From Deltaproteobacteria bacterium (GTDB lineage Bacteria > Myxococcota_A > UBA9160 > SZUA-336), in NCBI GenBank assembly GCA_019311115.1, contig JAFDDB010000023.1, positions 1 to 33,936 on the forward strand: DNA of 33,936 nt, given 5' to 3'. Positions 1 to 12,011 of this stretch are shown piece by piece. The notes under the pieces are model-generated. The model had not been told where the DNA came from. It did not search any database and was given only the letters and a program-made list of their open reading frames with translations. The stretch's first letter is position 1; the number at the start of each line of letters is the position of its first letter. Made by a program: the position numbers and the translations under genes.

Positions 1-1
1 C

Positions 2-1843
2 GTCGCGATGCAGGAGGTGGGCCCCAGCGTCTTCTTTGCGCTGCTCGTGATCACCGTGTCGTTCCTGCCGATCTTCACACTCGAGGCCACCGAGGGTCGT
101 CTCTTCAAGCCGCTCGCCTTCACCAAGACCTACGCGATGGGTTTCGCGGCGATCCTCTCGATCACGCTCACGCCCGCGCTCGCAGCCATCTTGATTCGCG
201 GCAGGATTCGCAGCGAGGAGGACCATCCACTCAATCGCTGGCTCATTCGGGGATACGCGCCGGTCGTCCGCCTGGTCGTCCGGCGGCGCGGCTGGGTCGT
301 CGCCGGGGCGCTGCTTCTCATGGGACTGACGATCCCCGTCGTCTTGCGGCTCGGAAGCGAGTTCATGCCTCCGCTCAACGAGGGCACGATCCTCTACATG
401 CCCACCGCTCCGCCGGGGATGTCGATTACCGAGGCCGCAGACGTGCTGCAGCGGATGGACCAGGAACTGATGGAGTTCCCGGAGGTCGCCCGGGTCTTCG
501 GGAAGATCGGCCGGGCGCGCACGCCGACGGATCCCGCTCCCCTCTCGATGGTGGAGACCCTGATCACCTTGAAGCCGCGAGACCAGTGGCGACAGGGCAT
601 GACCTGGGAGCGGCTCCTCGAGGAGATGGACGAGAAGCTGGACTACCCCGGCATGCCGAATCTCTTCTGGATGCCGATCCAGACCAGCACCGAGATGCTC
701 GCGACCGGCATCCGCAGCAAGCTCGGCATCAAGGTCTTCGGCGACGACCTGGAGACGATCGAGAGGGCGGCGATCGAGATCGAAGCCGCCCTCGCCGACG
801 TCCCCGGCACACGGAGTGCCGTGGCGGAGAGGCTCACAGGGGGGTTCTTCCTCGACATCCGCGTCCGTCGAGAGGAAGCGGCGCGCCACGGCCTGCGCGT
901 GCGGGACGTGAACGAGATCGTCGAGACCGCGATCGGGGGCCGCAACGTCTCGTACACCGTCGAGGGCCGGGAGCGGTATCCGATCAACGTCCGCTACGCC
1001 CGCGACTTCCGGCAGGATCTGGGCGCCCTGCGGCGGGTGCTGGTCGCGACGCCGCAAGGCGCGCAGGTGCCGATCTCTCAGATCGCAGAGATCGAGTTCG
1101 CGATGGGTCCGCCCTTCGTGCGGAGCGAGTCGGGACAGCTCGTGGGGTTCGTCTTCGTCGATGTCGCAGACCGGCCGATCGTCGACTACGTCGAGGACGC
1201 GCAGCGGGCCGTTGCCGAGAAGGTGACCCTCCCGGCCGGGACGCGACTCTCCTGGGCCGGGCAGTTCCAGTACTTCGAGCGCGCCAAGGAGCGGCTGAAG
1301 CTCGTCGTACCGCTGACGGTGCTGCTGGTGAGCCTGCTCCTCTACCTGAACACGGGATCCGTCGTCGAGACGGGGATCGTATTGCTGGCGGTTCCCTTCT
1401 CGCTCGTAGGCGCATTCTGGCTGCTCTGGCTGCTCGACTACAACATGAGCGTCGGCGTCTGGGTCGGGATCATTGCGCTCGCGGGCCTCGACGCGCAGAC
1501 CGGTGTCGTCATGCTGCTGTACCTGACGCTGGCACACCGGAAGCACGTAGCCGAGGGGCGGATGCACCGCTTCGAAGACCTCGAGGAGGCCATCGTCGAG
1601 GGCGCCGCCTCGCGCGTGCGCCCGAAGCTGATGACTGTCGTCGCGATGACAGCCGGCCTGCTACCGCTACTCTGGAGCAGTGGCACCGGGGCAGACGTCA
1701 TGAAGCGCATCGCGGCGCCGATGGTCGGCGGGCTCGTGACGTCCGCAGTCCTCGTCCTTTTGGTGTACCCCGCGCTCTTCGCGATCTGGAAGCGACGGTC
1801 GCTTCCAGATGCGAGCGCACTGCTGAACAGAGAGACACCATGA
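2..1843 (+). CDS. cusA: Heavy-metal efflux RND pump CusA/CzcA, C-terminal part (5' truncated)
   Basis: This is the inner-membrane proton-driven pump subunit of a tripartite metal exporter. The frame is open from the first bases of the window, so the N-terminal part lies upstream. What remains starts in the first transmembrane bundle and runs through the second periplasmic porter region to the last transmembrane helices (LVVPLTVLLVSLLLYLN, then IALAGLDAQTGVVMLLY). The segment TSTEMLATGIRSKLGIKVFG matches the CusA loop that carries a metal-binding Met (CusA M573), which points to Cu(I)/Ag(I) or a related soft metal. The next gene overlaps its stop codon (ATGA) and encodes a CusF-like copper chaperone, which supports copper or silver as substrate. 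The adaptor and outer-membrane channel are not in view. A CzcA-type divalent specificity cannot be fully excluded. Confidence 0.9.
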   Translation, partial: VAMQEVGPSVFFALLVITVSFLPIFTLEATEGRLFKPLAFTKTYAMGFAAILSITLTPALAAILIRGRIRSEEDHPLNRWLIRGYAPVVRLVVRRRGWVVAGALLLMGLTIPVVLRLGSEFMPPLNEGTILYMPTAPPGMSITEAADVLQRMDQELMEFPEVARVFGKIGRARTPTDPAPLSMVETLITLKPRDQWRQGMTWERLLEEMDEKLDYPGMPNLFWMPIQTSTEMLATGIRSKLGIKVFGDDLETIERAAIEIEAALADVPGTRSAVAERLTGGFFLDIRVRREEAARHGLRVRDVNEIVETAIGGRNVSYTVEGRERYPINVRYARDFRQDLGALRRVLVATPQGAQVPISQIAEIEFAMGPPFVRSESGQLVGFVFVDVADRPIVDYVEDAQRAVAEKVTLPAGTRLSWAGQFQYFERAKERLKLVVPLTVLLVSLLLYLNTGSVVETGIVLLAVPFSLVGAFWLLWLLDYNMSVGVWVGIIALAGLDAQTGVVMLLYLTLAHRKHVAEGRMHRFEDLEEAIVEGAASRVRPKLMTVVAMTAGLLPLLWSSGTGADVMKRIAAPMVGGLVTSAVLVLLVYPALFAIWKRRSLPDASALLNRETP

Positions 1844-2136
1844 AGATCGCACTCGTGTTCTCCATGCTCCTGACGCTGACCGCGTCGGCCTGTGGCGACG
1901 CACCGCCAGACGCAGCGCTCGCACATGGAACCGTCGAGGGAGTCGATGTCGACGCCCGCAAGCTGACCCTCGACCATGGCGACATCCCGGGCCTGATGAA
2001 GGCCATGACCATGACGTTCGATGTGGCGCCCGGCATCGCGCTCGAGAGTCTGCGGCCCGGGGCCGAGGTCGACTTTCGGGTCACGGAGGAACGGGGCGTC
2101 TATACCGTGACCGAGATCCGGCCTTCGGGGTCGTAG
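1840..2136 (+). CDS. CusF-like copper-binding lipoprotein
   Basis: This is a small 98-residue periplasmic metal chaperone. An N-terminal signal (MKIALVFSMLLTLTASAC) ends in a lipobox-like LTASAC, so a lipid-anchored protein is likely. The CusF domain follows: HGTVEGVDVDARKLTLDHGDIPG, then MKAMTMTFDV. The DH and MTM groups match the His and the two Met ligands of CusF. The Trp that caps the copper site in E. coli CusF is replaced here by Met. The ATG overlaps the pump stop codon by four bases (ATGA), so the two are translationally coupled. The inferred role is to hand Cu(I) or Ag(I) to the pump. The ATG at 1840 is the only start that gives the signal peptide. Confidence 0.85.
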   Translation: MKIALVFSMLLTLTASACGDAPPDAALAHGTVEGVDVDARKLTLDHGDIPGLMKAMTMTFDVAPGIALESLRPGAEVDFRVTEERGVYTVTEIRPSGS

Positions 2137-2149
2137 GGCCGCCTGAGCC

Positions 2150-3070
2150 TCAGCCCGCCAGCGACAGCGCCATCACCCCTTCGATCTCTTCGGCCGAGGC
2201 CTCGACGTGCCCGAGGCGCGCGTCGAGCGGGTGCTTGCGCGCGCCGTCGAGCTCGACGTGGCCCGTGCGGGCGAGCGTCCGGATGGTCCCCATCAGGCGG
2301 TCGCGGCCGAGCAGCTCGATGATCTCGGGCACGTCGCGCAGGAAGGCGGTCGCGAGCAACGGAGTCACGCGCCGGGTGAACGCGAGTCGCACGGGCCCGA
2401 GCCGGCTGTTGAGCCAGCGCACGTGCCCGATCTCGTCGATCAGGATCTGGTCGAAGAGGCAGTCGATGCGCGCGAGCACCTCCGGCTCGTGCGCGAACAG
2501 CACGTGCGCCTCGTCCTTCATCAGCTGGAACGCAGCAATGCCGATGATCTCGGCCGCCAGGATCGTGACGTTCGAGAGCGCGTACGGCAGGTGGAGCAGC
2601 GCCCTCAAGATGAAGCGTGTCGTCGGCTTCGGCTCGGCGGCCGGCGCCATCTGGGCACCGAGCATCCGGACGCAGTCCGCCAGCAGTCGCGTGTGGTAGT
2701 TCTCTTCGAGCAGGACCCAGGCGTATGGATCGTCCGGGTCGCGGTCCGTGCGCAGCTGGAACGTGTACTGGACGCCCCAGTCCTCGGACAGGTTCACGCT
2801 CGCGGCGCAGAGCGCCCAGAGCGTGCGCCGGTCGAGACCGGGGTCCAGCCGCTTCGCTCCCTGGTTGCGCTGGAACGTGTCCGGGTCGAGCCGGGACGCG
2901 GGCGAGACCACGAGCGGCCGGGCGTCGAGCTCGGCGAAGAAGGCCTCGCGCTTGGCGCAGGTCTTCGTGTCGAAGTCCGGAGCGCCGTTGCGCTCGCGCA
3001 GATACTCGACATACGCGCGCTTCACGCGCTCCCGCTCTTCCACAGGCAGTGACTGGAAGACGTCTCGCAA
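2150..3070 (-). CDS. Ferritin-like di-iron protein of unknown substrate
   Basis: This is a helical protein of about 306 residues with the classic di-iron ligand order E, ExxH, E, ExxH. Counting from the TTG start, these are E96 (SEDWG), E123/H126 (EENYH), E174 (AAEIIG) and E213/H216 (DEIGH). The spacing recalls AurF-type N-oxygenases and other ferritin-like oxidases; the exact family is not recognised. The reaction is unknown. I chose the TTG at 3070 because GGAGGGG sits five bases upstream and the frame beyond it is low-complexity (REQEGREQERE) and comes from a 15-base tandem repeat. An upstream ATG at 3130 in the same frame would add 20 residues. It is convergent with the copper genes and divergent from the MFS gene. 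Confidence 0.7.
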   Translation of the reverse strand: MRDVFQSLPVEERERVKRAYVEYLRERNGAPDFDTKTCAKREAFFAELDARPLVVSPASRLDPDTFQRNQGAKRLDPGLDRRTLWALCAASVNLSEDWGVQYTFQLRTDRDPDDPYAWVLLEENYHTRLLADCVRMLGAQMAPAAEPKPTTRFILRALLHLPYALSNVTILAAEIIGIAAFQLMKDEAHVLFAHEPEVLARIDCLFDQILIDEIGHVRWLNSRLGPVRLAFTRRVTPLLATAFLRDVPEIIELLGRDRLMGTIRTLARTGHVELDGARKHPLDARLGHVEASAEEIEGVMALSLAG

Positions 3071-3073
3071 GCT

Positions 3074-3080
3074 CCCCTCC
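3074..3080 (-). promoter_or_regulatory. Shine-Dalgarno for a TTG start
   Basis: Reading the minus strand, GGAGGGG lies five bases before the TTG at 3070-3068. It is the only strong ribosome binding site near the 5' end of the di-iron gene and decides its start. Confidence 0.6.
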
Positions 3081-3082
3081 CG

Positions 3083-3112
3083 CTCCTGTTCCCGACCCTC
3101 CTGTTCCCGACG
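3083..3112. repeat. Two-copy 15-base tandem repeat
   Basis: CTCCTGTTCCCGAC occurs at 3083-3096 and again at 3098-3111, with a one-base spacer each time. It lies just upstream of the proposed TTG start of the di-iron gene, in the region shared with the divergent MFS gene. Confidence 0.75.
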
Positions 3113-3201
3113 GGGAGCAGGTTGCCACAAGGGGGCACCGGGGCAAAGCCGGAAGGGCCCCGCTACCGCGTCTTCGCTCCGATGGTGTAGACCTGACCCG
3201 G

Positions 3202-4422
3202 ATGAGCACCGAGCCCGTCGAGCGCGACCGCCACCCGTACCGCTGGGTCATGCTCGCCGGCGTCTCGGGGGTCTACTTCAGCTTCGGGCTGGTGATGACC
3301 GCGATCGCCCCGGTCGTCGCCGTGGTCGGCCGTGACCTGGGACTCAGCAAGACCGCGCTGGGAAGCGCGCTGGGCTGCTGGCAGCTCGTGTACGTGGGGA
3401 TGGCGATCCCCGGCGGCGCCTTCATCGACCGCTTCGGCGTTCGTCCCGCGCTGTTTCTCGCGGGAGTCACCATCGCCCTCTCGGGCGTGCTGCGCGCTAC
3501 GAGTACGGGCTACGTCAGCCTGCTGCTGGCCGTAGGGGTGTTCGGCATCGGCGGACCGCTGCTCTCGGTCGGCGCACCGAAGCTCGTGCAGACCTGGTTC
3601 AGCGGCCGGGACCGCGGCCTGGCCATCGGCATCTACATGTCGAGCGTCGGCCTCGGCAGCATGGCGTCTCTGGCTCTCACGCAGTCCGTAGTCATGCCCT
3701 GGCTCGACGACAGCTGGCGAGCGGTCCTCGTCGCCTACGCCTGCGTGGCCCTCGTGTCCGCATTCGCGTGGGCACTGGTCGCACACCATCCCCTGAGCCG
3801 CGCCGCACAGGTCGAGGACCGCGCCCGCGAGGGAACCGCGGCCGGGACCTACGCGGCGTTGCTGCGGATGCCGATCGTGCAGTCGGTGTTGATGCTCGCG
3901 CTCGGCACGTTCATGTTCAGCCACGGCATCATCAACTGGCTGCCGGAGGCGCTGCGCAGCGCGGGCCTGACCGCGACCGCGGCGGGAAACTGGGCCGCCC
4001 TGTCTACGGGCGTCGGCGTGGTGGCCGCCCTCATCGTGCCGGCGCTGGCCACGCCGGATCGGCGCACCCCGATCCTGGTTGCGCTGCTGCTCCTCGCCGG
4101 GGCGTCGCTGTTCCTGCTCGACCCGTCGCACCGGGGAGCGTTCGGCGTGGGCCTCGTCGCCCTCGGCACCGCCCGCGCCTGCATCACGCCCATCGCGCTG
4201 CTCCTGCTGATGGAGAGCCCGCGCATCGGCGCGCGCCACATGGCCGCCGCGGGCGCGCTCTTCTTCACCAGCGGCGAGATCGGCGGCGCCCTCGGCCCCT
4301 TCCTGTTCGGGGCGATCGCAGACCAGTCCGGCTTCGACCGCTCGCTGCAGTGCTGGGCGGGCCTGGCGATGCTGCTGATCGTGGTGGTCCTCCGGATGCG
4401 GAAGCACGCGCACCCATCCTAG
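3202..4422 (+). CDS. MFS transporter
   Basis: This is a 406-residue major facilitator superfamily membrane carrier with about twelve hydrophobic segments. The first is around residues 15-35 (WVMLAGVSGVYFSFGLVMTAI). The loop between helices 2 and 3 reads GAFIDRFGVRPAL, the usual MFS GxxxDRxGxRxxL signature. The loop FSGRDRGLAIGIYMSSVGLGSM resembles the anion/cyanate (CynX) and monocarboxylate branches. The substrate cannot be read from the sequence. The ATG at 3202 is placed just before a short hydrophilic leader rich in Arg and Glu. The open frame extends further upstream, but that part overlaps the di-iron gene antisense and does not read as protein. Confidence 0.88.
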   Translation: MSTEPVERDRHPYRWVMLAGVSGVYFSFGLVMTAIAPVVAVVGRDLGLSKTALGSALGCWQLVYVGMAIPGGAFIDRFGVRPALFLAGVTIALSGVLRATSTGYVSLLLAVGVFGIGGPLLSVGAPKLVQTWFSGRDRGLAIGIYMSSVGLGSMASLALTQSVVMPWLDDSWRAVLVAYACVALVSAFAWALVAHHPLSRAAQVEDRAREGTAAGTYAALLRMPIVQSVLMLALGTFMFSHGIINWLPEALRSAGLTATAAGNWAALSTGVGVVAALIVPALATPDRRTPILVALLLLAGASLFLLDPSHRGAFGVGLVALGTARACITPIALLLLMESPRIGARHMAAAGALFFTSGEIGGALGPFLFGAIADQSGFDRSLQCWAGLAMLLIVVVLRMRKHAHPS

Positions 4423-4458
4423 GCCGGCGCACCGCTCGTTTGCGTCGTCACACGGCAG

Positions 4459-4534
4459 TGGTAGGCGGGAGAGGACTCGAACCTCCGACCAACGCCTTGT
4501 AAGGGCGCCGCTCTACCAACTGAGCTACCCGCCC
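4459..4534 (-). tRNA. tRNA-Val (anticodon TAC)
   Basis: On the minus strand this folds into a complete 76-base tRNA with encoded CCA (4461-4459). The acceptor stem is GGGCGGG paired with CCCGCCT (one G-U). Positions 8-9 are TA. The D stem GCTC/GAGC closes a loop with GG. The anticodon stem GCGCC/GGCGT closes the loop CTTACAA, giving anticodon TAC at 34-36. The T arm is GGAGG-TTCGAGT-CCTCT. The discriminator base is A. It lies downstream of lon on the same strand. Confidence 0.95.
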
Positions 4535-4551
4535 TTTCTTGCCGGGTTATC

Positions 4552-4598
4552 GGCGGCGGAGCCGCCTGCCCGGACGGCACGCTGGCTTCGCGCGTGCC
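4552..4598 (-). other. Two hairpins between lon and tRNA-Val
   Basis: Two perfect inverted repeats lie just after the lon stop codon. One is GGCACGC / GCGTGCC at 4576-4582 and 4592-4598, with a nine-base loop. The other is GGCGGC / GCCGCC at 4552-4557 and 4561-4566, with a three-base loop. Neither is followed by a T tract on the minus strand. They could act as a factor-dependent terminator, an RNA 3' end stabiliser or a processing signal before the tRNA. Confidence 0.4.
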
Positions 4599-4619
4599 TT
4601 CCGTGGCGCTGACGAAGTC

Positions 4620-7100
<2,481 letters not shown>

Positions 7101-7109
7101 GGATGCCGC

Positions 7110-8347
<1,238 letters not shown>

Positions 8348-8351
<4 letters not shown>

Positions 8352-8962
8352 GACTTCCCCCCCGGAAGCTCATTCAGGTCGTGCCGTTCCATGATCCGGT
8401 CGATGATCCCGTACTCCAGTGCCTCCTGCGCCGACATGAAGTGGTCGCGCTCGGTGTTCTTCTCCACCTCGGCGACGTCGCGGCCGGTGTGCCGGGCCAG
8501 GATCTCGTTCATCGAGCGGCGCAGCTTCAGGATCTCTTCGGCGTGGATCTCGATGTCGGCCGCCTGCCCCTGCGCACCGCCCCAGGGCTGGTGGATCAGG
8601 ATGCGGGCGTTCGGCAGTGCGAACCGCTTGCCGGGCTGGCCTCCTGCCAGCAGGAGCGCGGCCATGCTGGCGGCCTGTCCCATGCAGATCGTCTGGACTT
8701 CGGGACCCACGTACTGCATGGCGTCGTAGATGCCGAGTCCCGCGTTTACATCTCCGCCGGGCGAATTCAGGTAGATGTGGACGTCCTTCTCGGGTTCCTC
8801 GGCTTCGAGGAAGAGCAACTGCGCGATCACCAGGTTGGCGACGTCATCGTTGATCGGCGTGCCCAGGAAGATGATGCGGTCCTTGAGCAGCCGGGAGTAG
8901 ATGTCGTACGCCCGCTCGCCGCGGTGCGATTGCTCGATGACCATCGGGACCAACATCGACAT
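8348..8962 (-). CDS. clpP: ClpP, ATP-dependent Clp protease proteolytic subunit
   Basis: This is a 204-residue serine peptidase that forms the proteolytic barrel of ClpXP. The catalytic triad is Ser99 (GQAASMA), His124 (ILIHQPWGG) and Asp173 (TERDHFMSA). The N-terminus [26 protein letters not shown] is typical of the short propeptide form. A second in-frame ATG lies at 8956. The gene is followed without a gap by clpX and then lon, and preceded 97 bases away by tig, in the conserved tig-clpP-clpX-lon order. Confidence 0.97.
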
Positions 8963-8971
8963 AGGCCTTTC

Positions 8972-8977
8972 ATTATA
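8972..8977 (-). promoter_or_regulatory. Possible -10 element for clpP
   Basis: The minus strand reads TATAAT at 8977-8972, only ten bases before the clpP ATG at 8962. No good -35 hexamer is seen 16-18 bases upstream (CAGAAC at best). If used, the transcript would start about three bases before the ATG and be nearly leaderless, or translation would begin at the second ATG (8956). Confidence 0.35.
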
Positions 8978-9059
8978 GCGGGAGCGGGGGCGAAGTTCTG
9001 GCCGCCGTACCTGGAGAAGACTCTGCGGAGGGGCCTAATTCGGCTTCCTTTTCAACGGG

Positions 9060-10343
9060 TTACGACCCCGAAAGGCTAGCTGCTGAGACCAGGAATTCAA
9101 CCACCCGATCGTCCACCACGCTCGCGTGGAGTGCGTCCAGAAGCCCCCGCTCGCGATAGCTCTTCTTGAGCTCATCTACGGGCTGGTCGCTGCGCTCGGC
9201 CATCTCGGCCAGCCGCTCGTCGACGTCCTCGGGGCTCGCCTCGATCGACTCCGCCTTCGCGATCTCCGGCAGCAGGAATCCGAGGCGCACGTCGCGCTCG
9301 GCCTGCGGGCGCCACTCCTCGCGCCACTGCTCGAGCATCGGCATGAGCTGCTCGCGCGGCAGGCTGTGAAGCTGCTGGATGGCGCGCCCCAGCCGGTTGC
9401 TGAGTTCGCGCTCGACCAGGCTGTCTGGGACCGGGAACGGGTTCGCCTCGATCACGGCGTCGAGCACGGCCTCGCGCGTGCGGCGTTCGAGCTCGGCGGT
9501 GCGCTGCTGCTCGAAGCGCTCGGCCAGGTCGGCCCGCAGCTCCTCAAGCGTCTCGAAGTTCGACGCGTCCTTCGCGAGCTCGTCGTCGAGCTCCGGCAGC
9601 TCGCGCTGCTTCAGGCCGACGAGCTTCACCTCGAAGTGGGCCACCTTGCCCTCGAGCTCCTTGGCGGCGTAGTCGTCGGGAAAGGTCACGTCGAAGCCCT
9701 TCTCGTCTCCCGCGCGCAGCCCGACCAGCTCGTCCTCGAAGCCGGGAATGGTGCGCCCCGCCCCCAGCTCGACGATCATCTCCTTGCCGCTGCCGCCCTC
9801 GAAGGGCTCGCCGCCCACCGTGCCCTCGAAGTCGACGGCCGCCAGGTGGCCCTCGGCCGCGACCGTGCCGTCGGGCAGCTCGGTGATCGAGGCCTGCGAC
9901 GCGCGCAGCTGCTCGAGCTGGGCCTCGACCGGGTCGGACTCCGGCTCGGGAAGTTCCGGGGCCTCGATCTCGAGCCCCTTGACCTTGACCAGCTCGATCT
10001 CGGGGCGGATCTCGAGGCGCGCCGAGTAGGCGAACGCCGATCCGGGGGCCGGCGGGTCGCCAGGCTCGAGGCGCGGCTCGCTCACCACGTCGAGGGAGTG
10101 GTCGTTCACCGCCGGCGGCAGGGTCTCCTGCACCAGGCGCTCGAGCACCTCCTGGCTGGCCTGGTCCTGGTACACGCGCTCGACGACGGACCGGGGCACC
10201 TTGCCGGGGCGGAAACCCTTGATGCTCGCCTTGCGCGTGAGGCCCTTGAAGACCTCTTCGAATGCCGCGTCGACCTCCGCGGTCGCGACCTCGATCTTGA
10301 GCAGCCGCTCGACGGGCCCGGTCTCTTCGATCTCCACCTGCAT
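9060..10343 (-). CDS. tig: Trigger factor, ribosome-associated chaperone and PPIase
   Basis: This 427-residue chaperone binds at the ribosome exit tunnel and has peptidyl-prolyl isomerase activity. The N-terminal ribosome-binding domain carries the signature GFRPGKVP at 43-50, at the same position as the E. coli signature loop. The FKBP-type PPIase domain follows (about 155-245, including VDFEGTVGGEPFEGG and GFEDELVGLRAGDEK). The helical C-terminal chaperone domain ends at residue 427. The ATG at 10343 has AGGAG six bases upstream and gives the normal family length; the open frame upstream lies in a hairpin-rich leader and another gene. It heads the tig-clpP-clpX-lon cluster. Confidence 0.95.
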   Translation of the reverse strand: MQVEIEETGPVERLLKIEVATAEVDAAFEEVFKGLTRKASIKGFRPGKVPRSVVERVYQDQASQEVLERLVQETLPPAVNDHSLDVVSEPRLEPGDPPAPGSAFAYSARLEIRPEIELVKVKGLEIEAPELPEPESDPVEAQLEQLRASQASITELPDGTVAAEGHLAAVDFEGTVGGEPFEGGSGKEMIVELGAGRTIPGFEDELVGLRAGDEKGFDVTFPDDYAAKELEGKVAHFEVKLVGLKQRELPELDDELAKDASNFETLEELRADLAERFEQQRTAELERRTREAVLDAVIEANPFPVPDSLVERELSNRLGRAIQQLHSLPREQLMPMLEQWREEWRPQAERDVRLGFLLPEIAKAESIEASPEDVDERLAEMAERSDQPVDELKKSYRERGLLDALHASVVDDRVVEFLVSAASLSGS

Positions 10344-10359
10344 GGCAGCTCCTGGCAGT

Positions 10360-10377
10360 CCGCGCCGTGGGGCGCGG
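10360..10377 (-). other. Hairpin in the tig leader next to the Shine-Dalgarno
   Basis: CCGCGCC (10360-10366) and GGCGCGG (10371-10377) form a perfect seven-base stem with a four-base loop. It ends six bases upstream of the AGGAG (10349-10353) of tig. Its position suggests a leader structure that could affect translation or RNA stability, or the end of an upstream transcript. Confidence 0.45.
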
Positions 10378-10480
10378 GAACGGGGAATCCTAGCGAACCG
10401 CAGGCCACGCGCCGGAGCCCCCGGCCGGGGCGCCCGCGGGCGGGCAGCGGGCCAGAGGCGCCGCGCCAGCGACGATCCGC

Positions 10481-11245
10481 TCAGCCCGTGAACTGCTTCT
10501 GGAGCCGCTGCATCCCGCGCAGCCAGCGGTCGTAGTCGCCGGCCTTTCGCTGCATGTACTCCTCGACCTCGGGGTGCGGGAGGATCAGGAAGCGCTCCTC
10601 GTCGAGCGCCTCCACCACGCAGTCGGCTACCTGCTCGGGCTCCATCATGCCGTCGACGCCGGCGGCCCCGCCGTCGCCACCCGCCGTCATGGCGGTGCGG
10701 ACGGCCTGCGGGCAGAGGACCGAGACCTTGAGGCCGCGCTCGCCGTAGGTGACGGCCAACCACTCGGCCAACGCCACGGCCGCGTGCTTGGTGACGGCGT
10801 ACGGAGCCGACCCGATCTGCGTCAGCAGCCCGGCCGCCGAGGCGGTGCTCACCAGGTAGCCCTCGCCCCGCTCCAGGATGCCGGGCAGCAACGCGCGCGC
10901 GGCGTAGACGTGCGCCATCACGTTGATGTCCCAGATGCGCTGCCACTCGTCGTCCGGAACCTCGACGCCACCTCCGATCCCGATGCCGGCGTTCGAGACG
11001 AAGAGATCGACGGGCCCGCTGCGCTCCTCGGCTTGAGCGACGAGCGCGCGTACGCCCGCCTCGTCGCTCACGTCGAGGGCGAAGGGCTCGCCTCCGCACT
11101 CGACGGCCACGCGGGCCGCGCCCTCTTCATCGCGGTCCGCGACCACGACGGCGCGCGCCCCCTCGGTCGCGAAGCGCAGGCAGAGCGACCGTCCGATGCC
11201 GCTCGCCCCTCCCGTCACCACGACGTGCTTGTCTGCGAGCTTCAC
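10481..11245 (-). CDS. SDR-family NAD(P)-dependent oxidoreductase
   Basis: This is a 254-residue classical short-chain dehydrogenase. The cofactor loop is TGGASGIG (11-18). Asp37 at the end of the second strand (VVVADRD) favours NAD(H). The NAG motif is at 85-87. The catalytic residues are Ser136, Tyr149 and Lys153 (YAVTK). The substrate is unknown; the tail ([27 protein letters not shown]) resembles SDRs found in lipid- and steroid-degrading bacteria. It starts with GTG preceded by AGGGAGGA. It is divergent from the HAD-like gene and reads towards tig with a 137-base gap. Confidence 0.9.
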   Translation of the reverse strand: MKLADKHVVVTGGASGIGRSLCLRFATEGARAVVVADRDEEGAARVAVECGGEPFALDVSDEAGVRALVAQAEERSGPVDLFVSNAGIGIGGGVEVPDDEWQRIWDINVMAHVYAARALLPGILERGEGYLVSTASAAGLLTQIGSAPYAVTKHAAVALAEWLAVTYGERGLKVSVLCPQAVRTAMTAGGDGGAAGVDGMMEPEQVADCVVEALDEERFLILPHPEVEEYMQRKAGDYDRWLRGMQRLQKQFTG

Positions 11246-11293
11246 CCGGCGGTCCTCCCTCGGCCGGCAGTATAGGCGCTAGGATCCCCGGCC

Positions 11294-11965
11294 ATGGACA
11301 CCCCCTCCGACGGCACGCGGCAGGACGACATGCAGAACGATGACATCCGGAAGATCCGCGCGGTCATCTTCGACCTGGGCGGAGTGGTGATGGACTCACC
11401 GCTGCACGCGATCGCGCGCTACGAGCGCGACCACGGCATCGAGCACAACGCGATCAACCACTCGATCGTGGCGATCGGCGAGTCCGGCGCCTGGTCGCGG
11501 CTCGAGCGCGGCGAGCTGACGCTCGACGAGTTCTTCGGACCGTTCGAGCAGGACTGCCGCGAGCACGGCATGACCGTCGACGCGCGCCACATGATGGAGT
11601 ACATCGCCGAGGCCGGCGTCGCGCGCCCACAGATGCTCGAGGCCGTCCGCTGCATCCGCGCCCAGGGGCTCGGCGTGGCGGCGCTGACGAACAACTGGAC
11701 CAGCGACGGCGAGAGCCCCGTGCGCTCGCTCTTTCCCGTGTTCATCGAGTCGAGCGTGGTCGGCTGGCGCAAGCCCGACCCCCGAATCTACGAGCTTGCC
11801 TGCGGCGAGCTCGGCATCACCCCCGCCCAAGCCGTGTTCCTCGACGACATCGGCCGCAACCTCAAGTCCGCCCGAGCCCTGGGCATGACCACCATCAAGG
11901 TAGACGACCCCGACGAAGCCCTGGCCGAACTCACCAAGGTCCTAGGCTTCCCCCTCTCCACGTAG
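11294..11965 (+). CDS. HAD-like hydrolase of the epoxide-hydrolase N-domain type
   Basis: This is a 223-residue haloacid dehalogenase superfamily protein. Motif I is FDLGGVV with Asp27. The usual second Asp (DxD) is Gly, as in the soluble epoxide hydrolase N-terminal phosphatase and ACAD10-like group. Motif II is ALTNNW, the Lys motif is WRKPDPRIYE, and motif III is FLDDIGRNLKSARALGM. The substrate is not known. No clear ribosome binding site precedes the ATG at 11294. An internal ATG at 11330 has AGGA at a suitable distance and would remove 12 non-conserved residues. Confidence 0.85.
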   Translation: MDTPSDGTRQDDMQNDDIRKIRAVIFDLGGVVMDSPLHAIARYERDHGIEHNAINHSIVAIGESGAWSRLERGELTLDEFFGPFEQDCREHGMTVDARHMMEYIAEAGVARPQMLEAVRCIRAQGLGVAALTNNWTSDGESPVRSLFPVFIESSVVGWRKPDPRIYELACGELGITPAQAVFLDDIGRNLKSARALGMTTIKVDDPDEALAELTKVLGFPLST

Positions 11966-12011
11966 CACCAAGCCGGCTCACATCGATCTCCACCCCGTGA
12001 GAAGCGAAGAA

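Noticed and set aside
4535-4575. Possible promoter GATAAC upstream of tRNA-Val on the minus strand
   Set aside because: The hexamer is at a plausible distance, but no -35 element is visible and the match is weak in this base composition.
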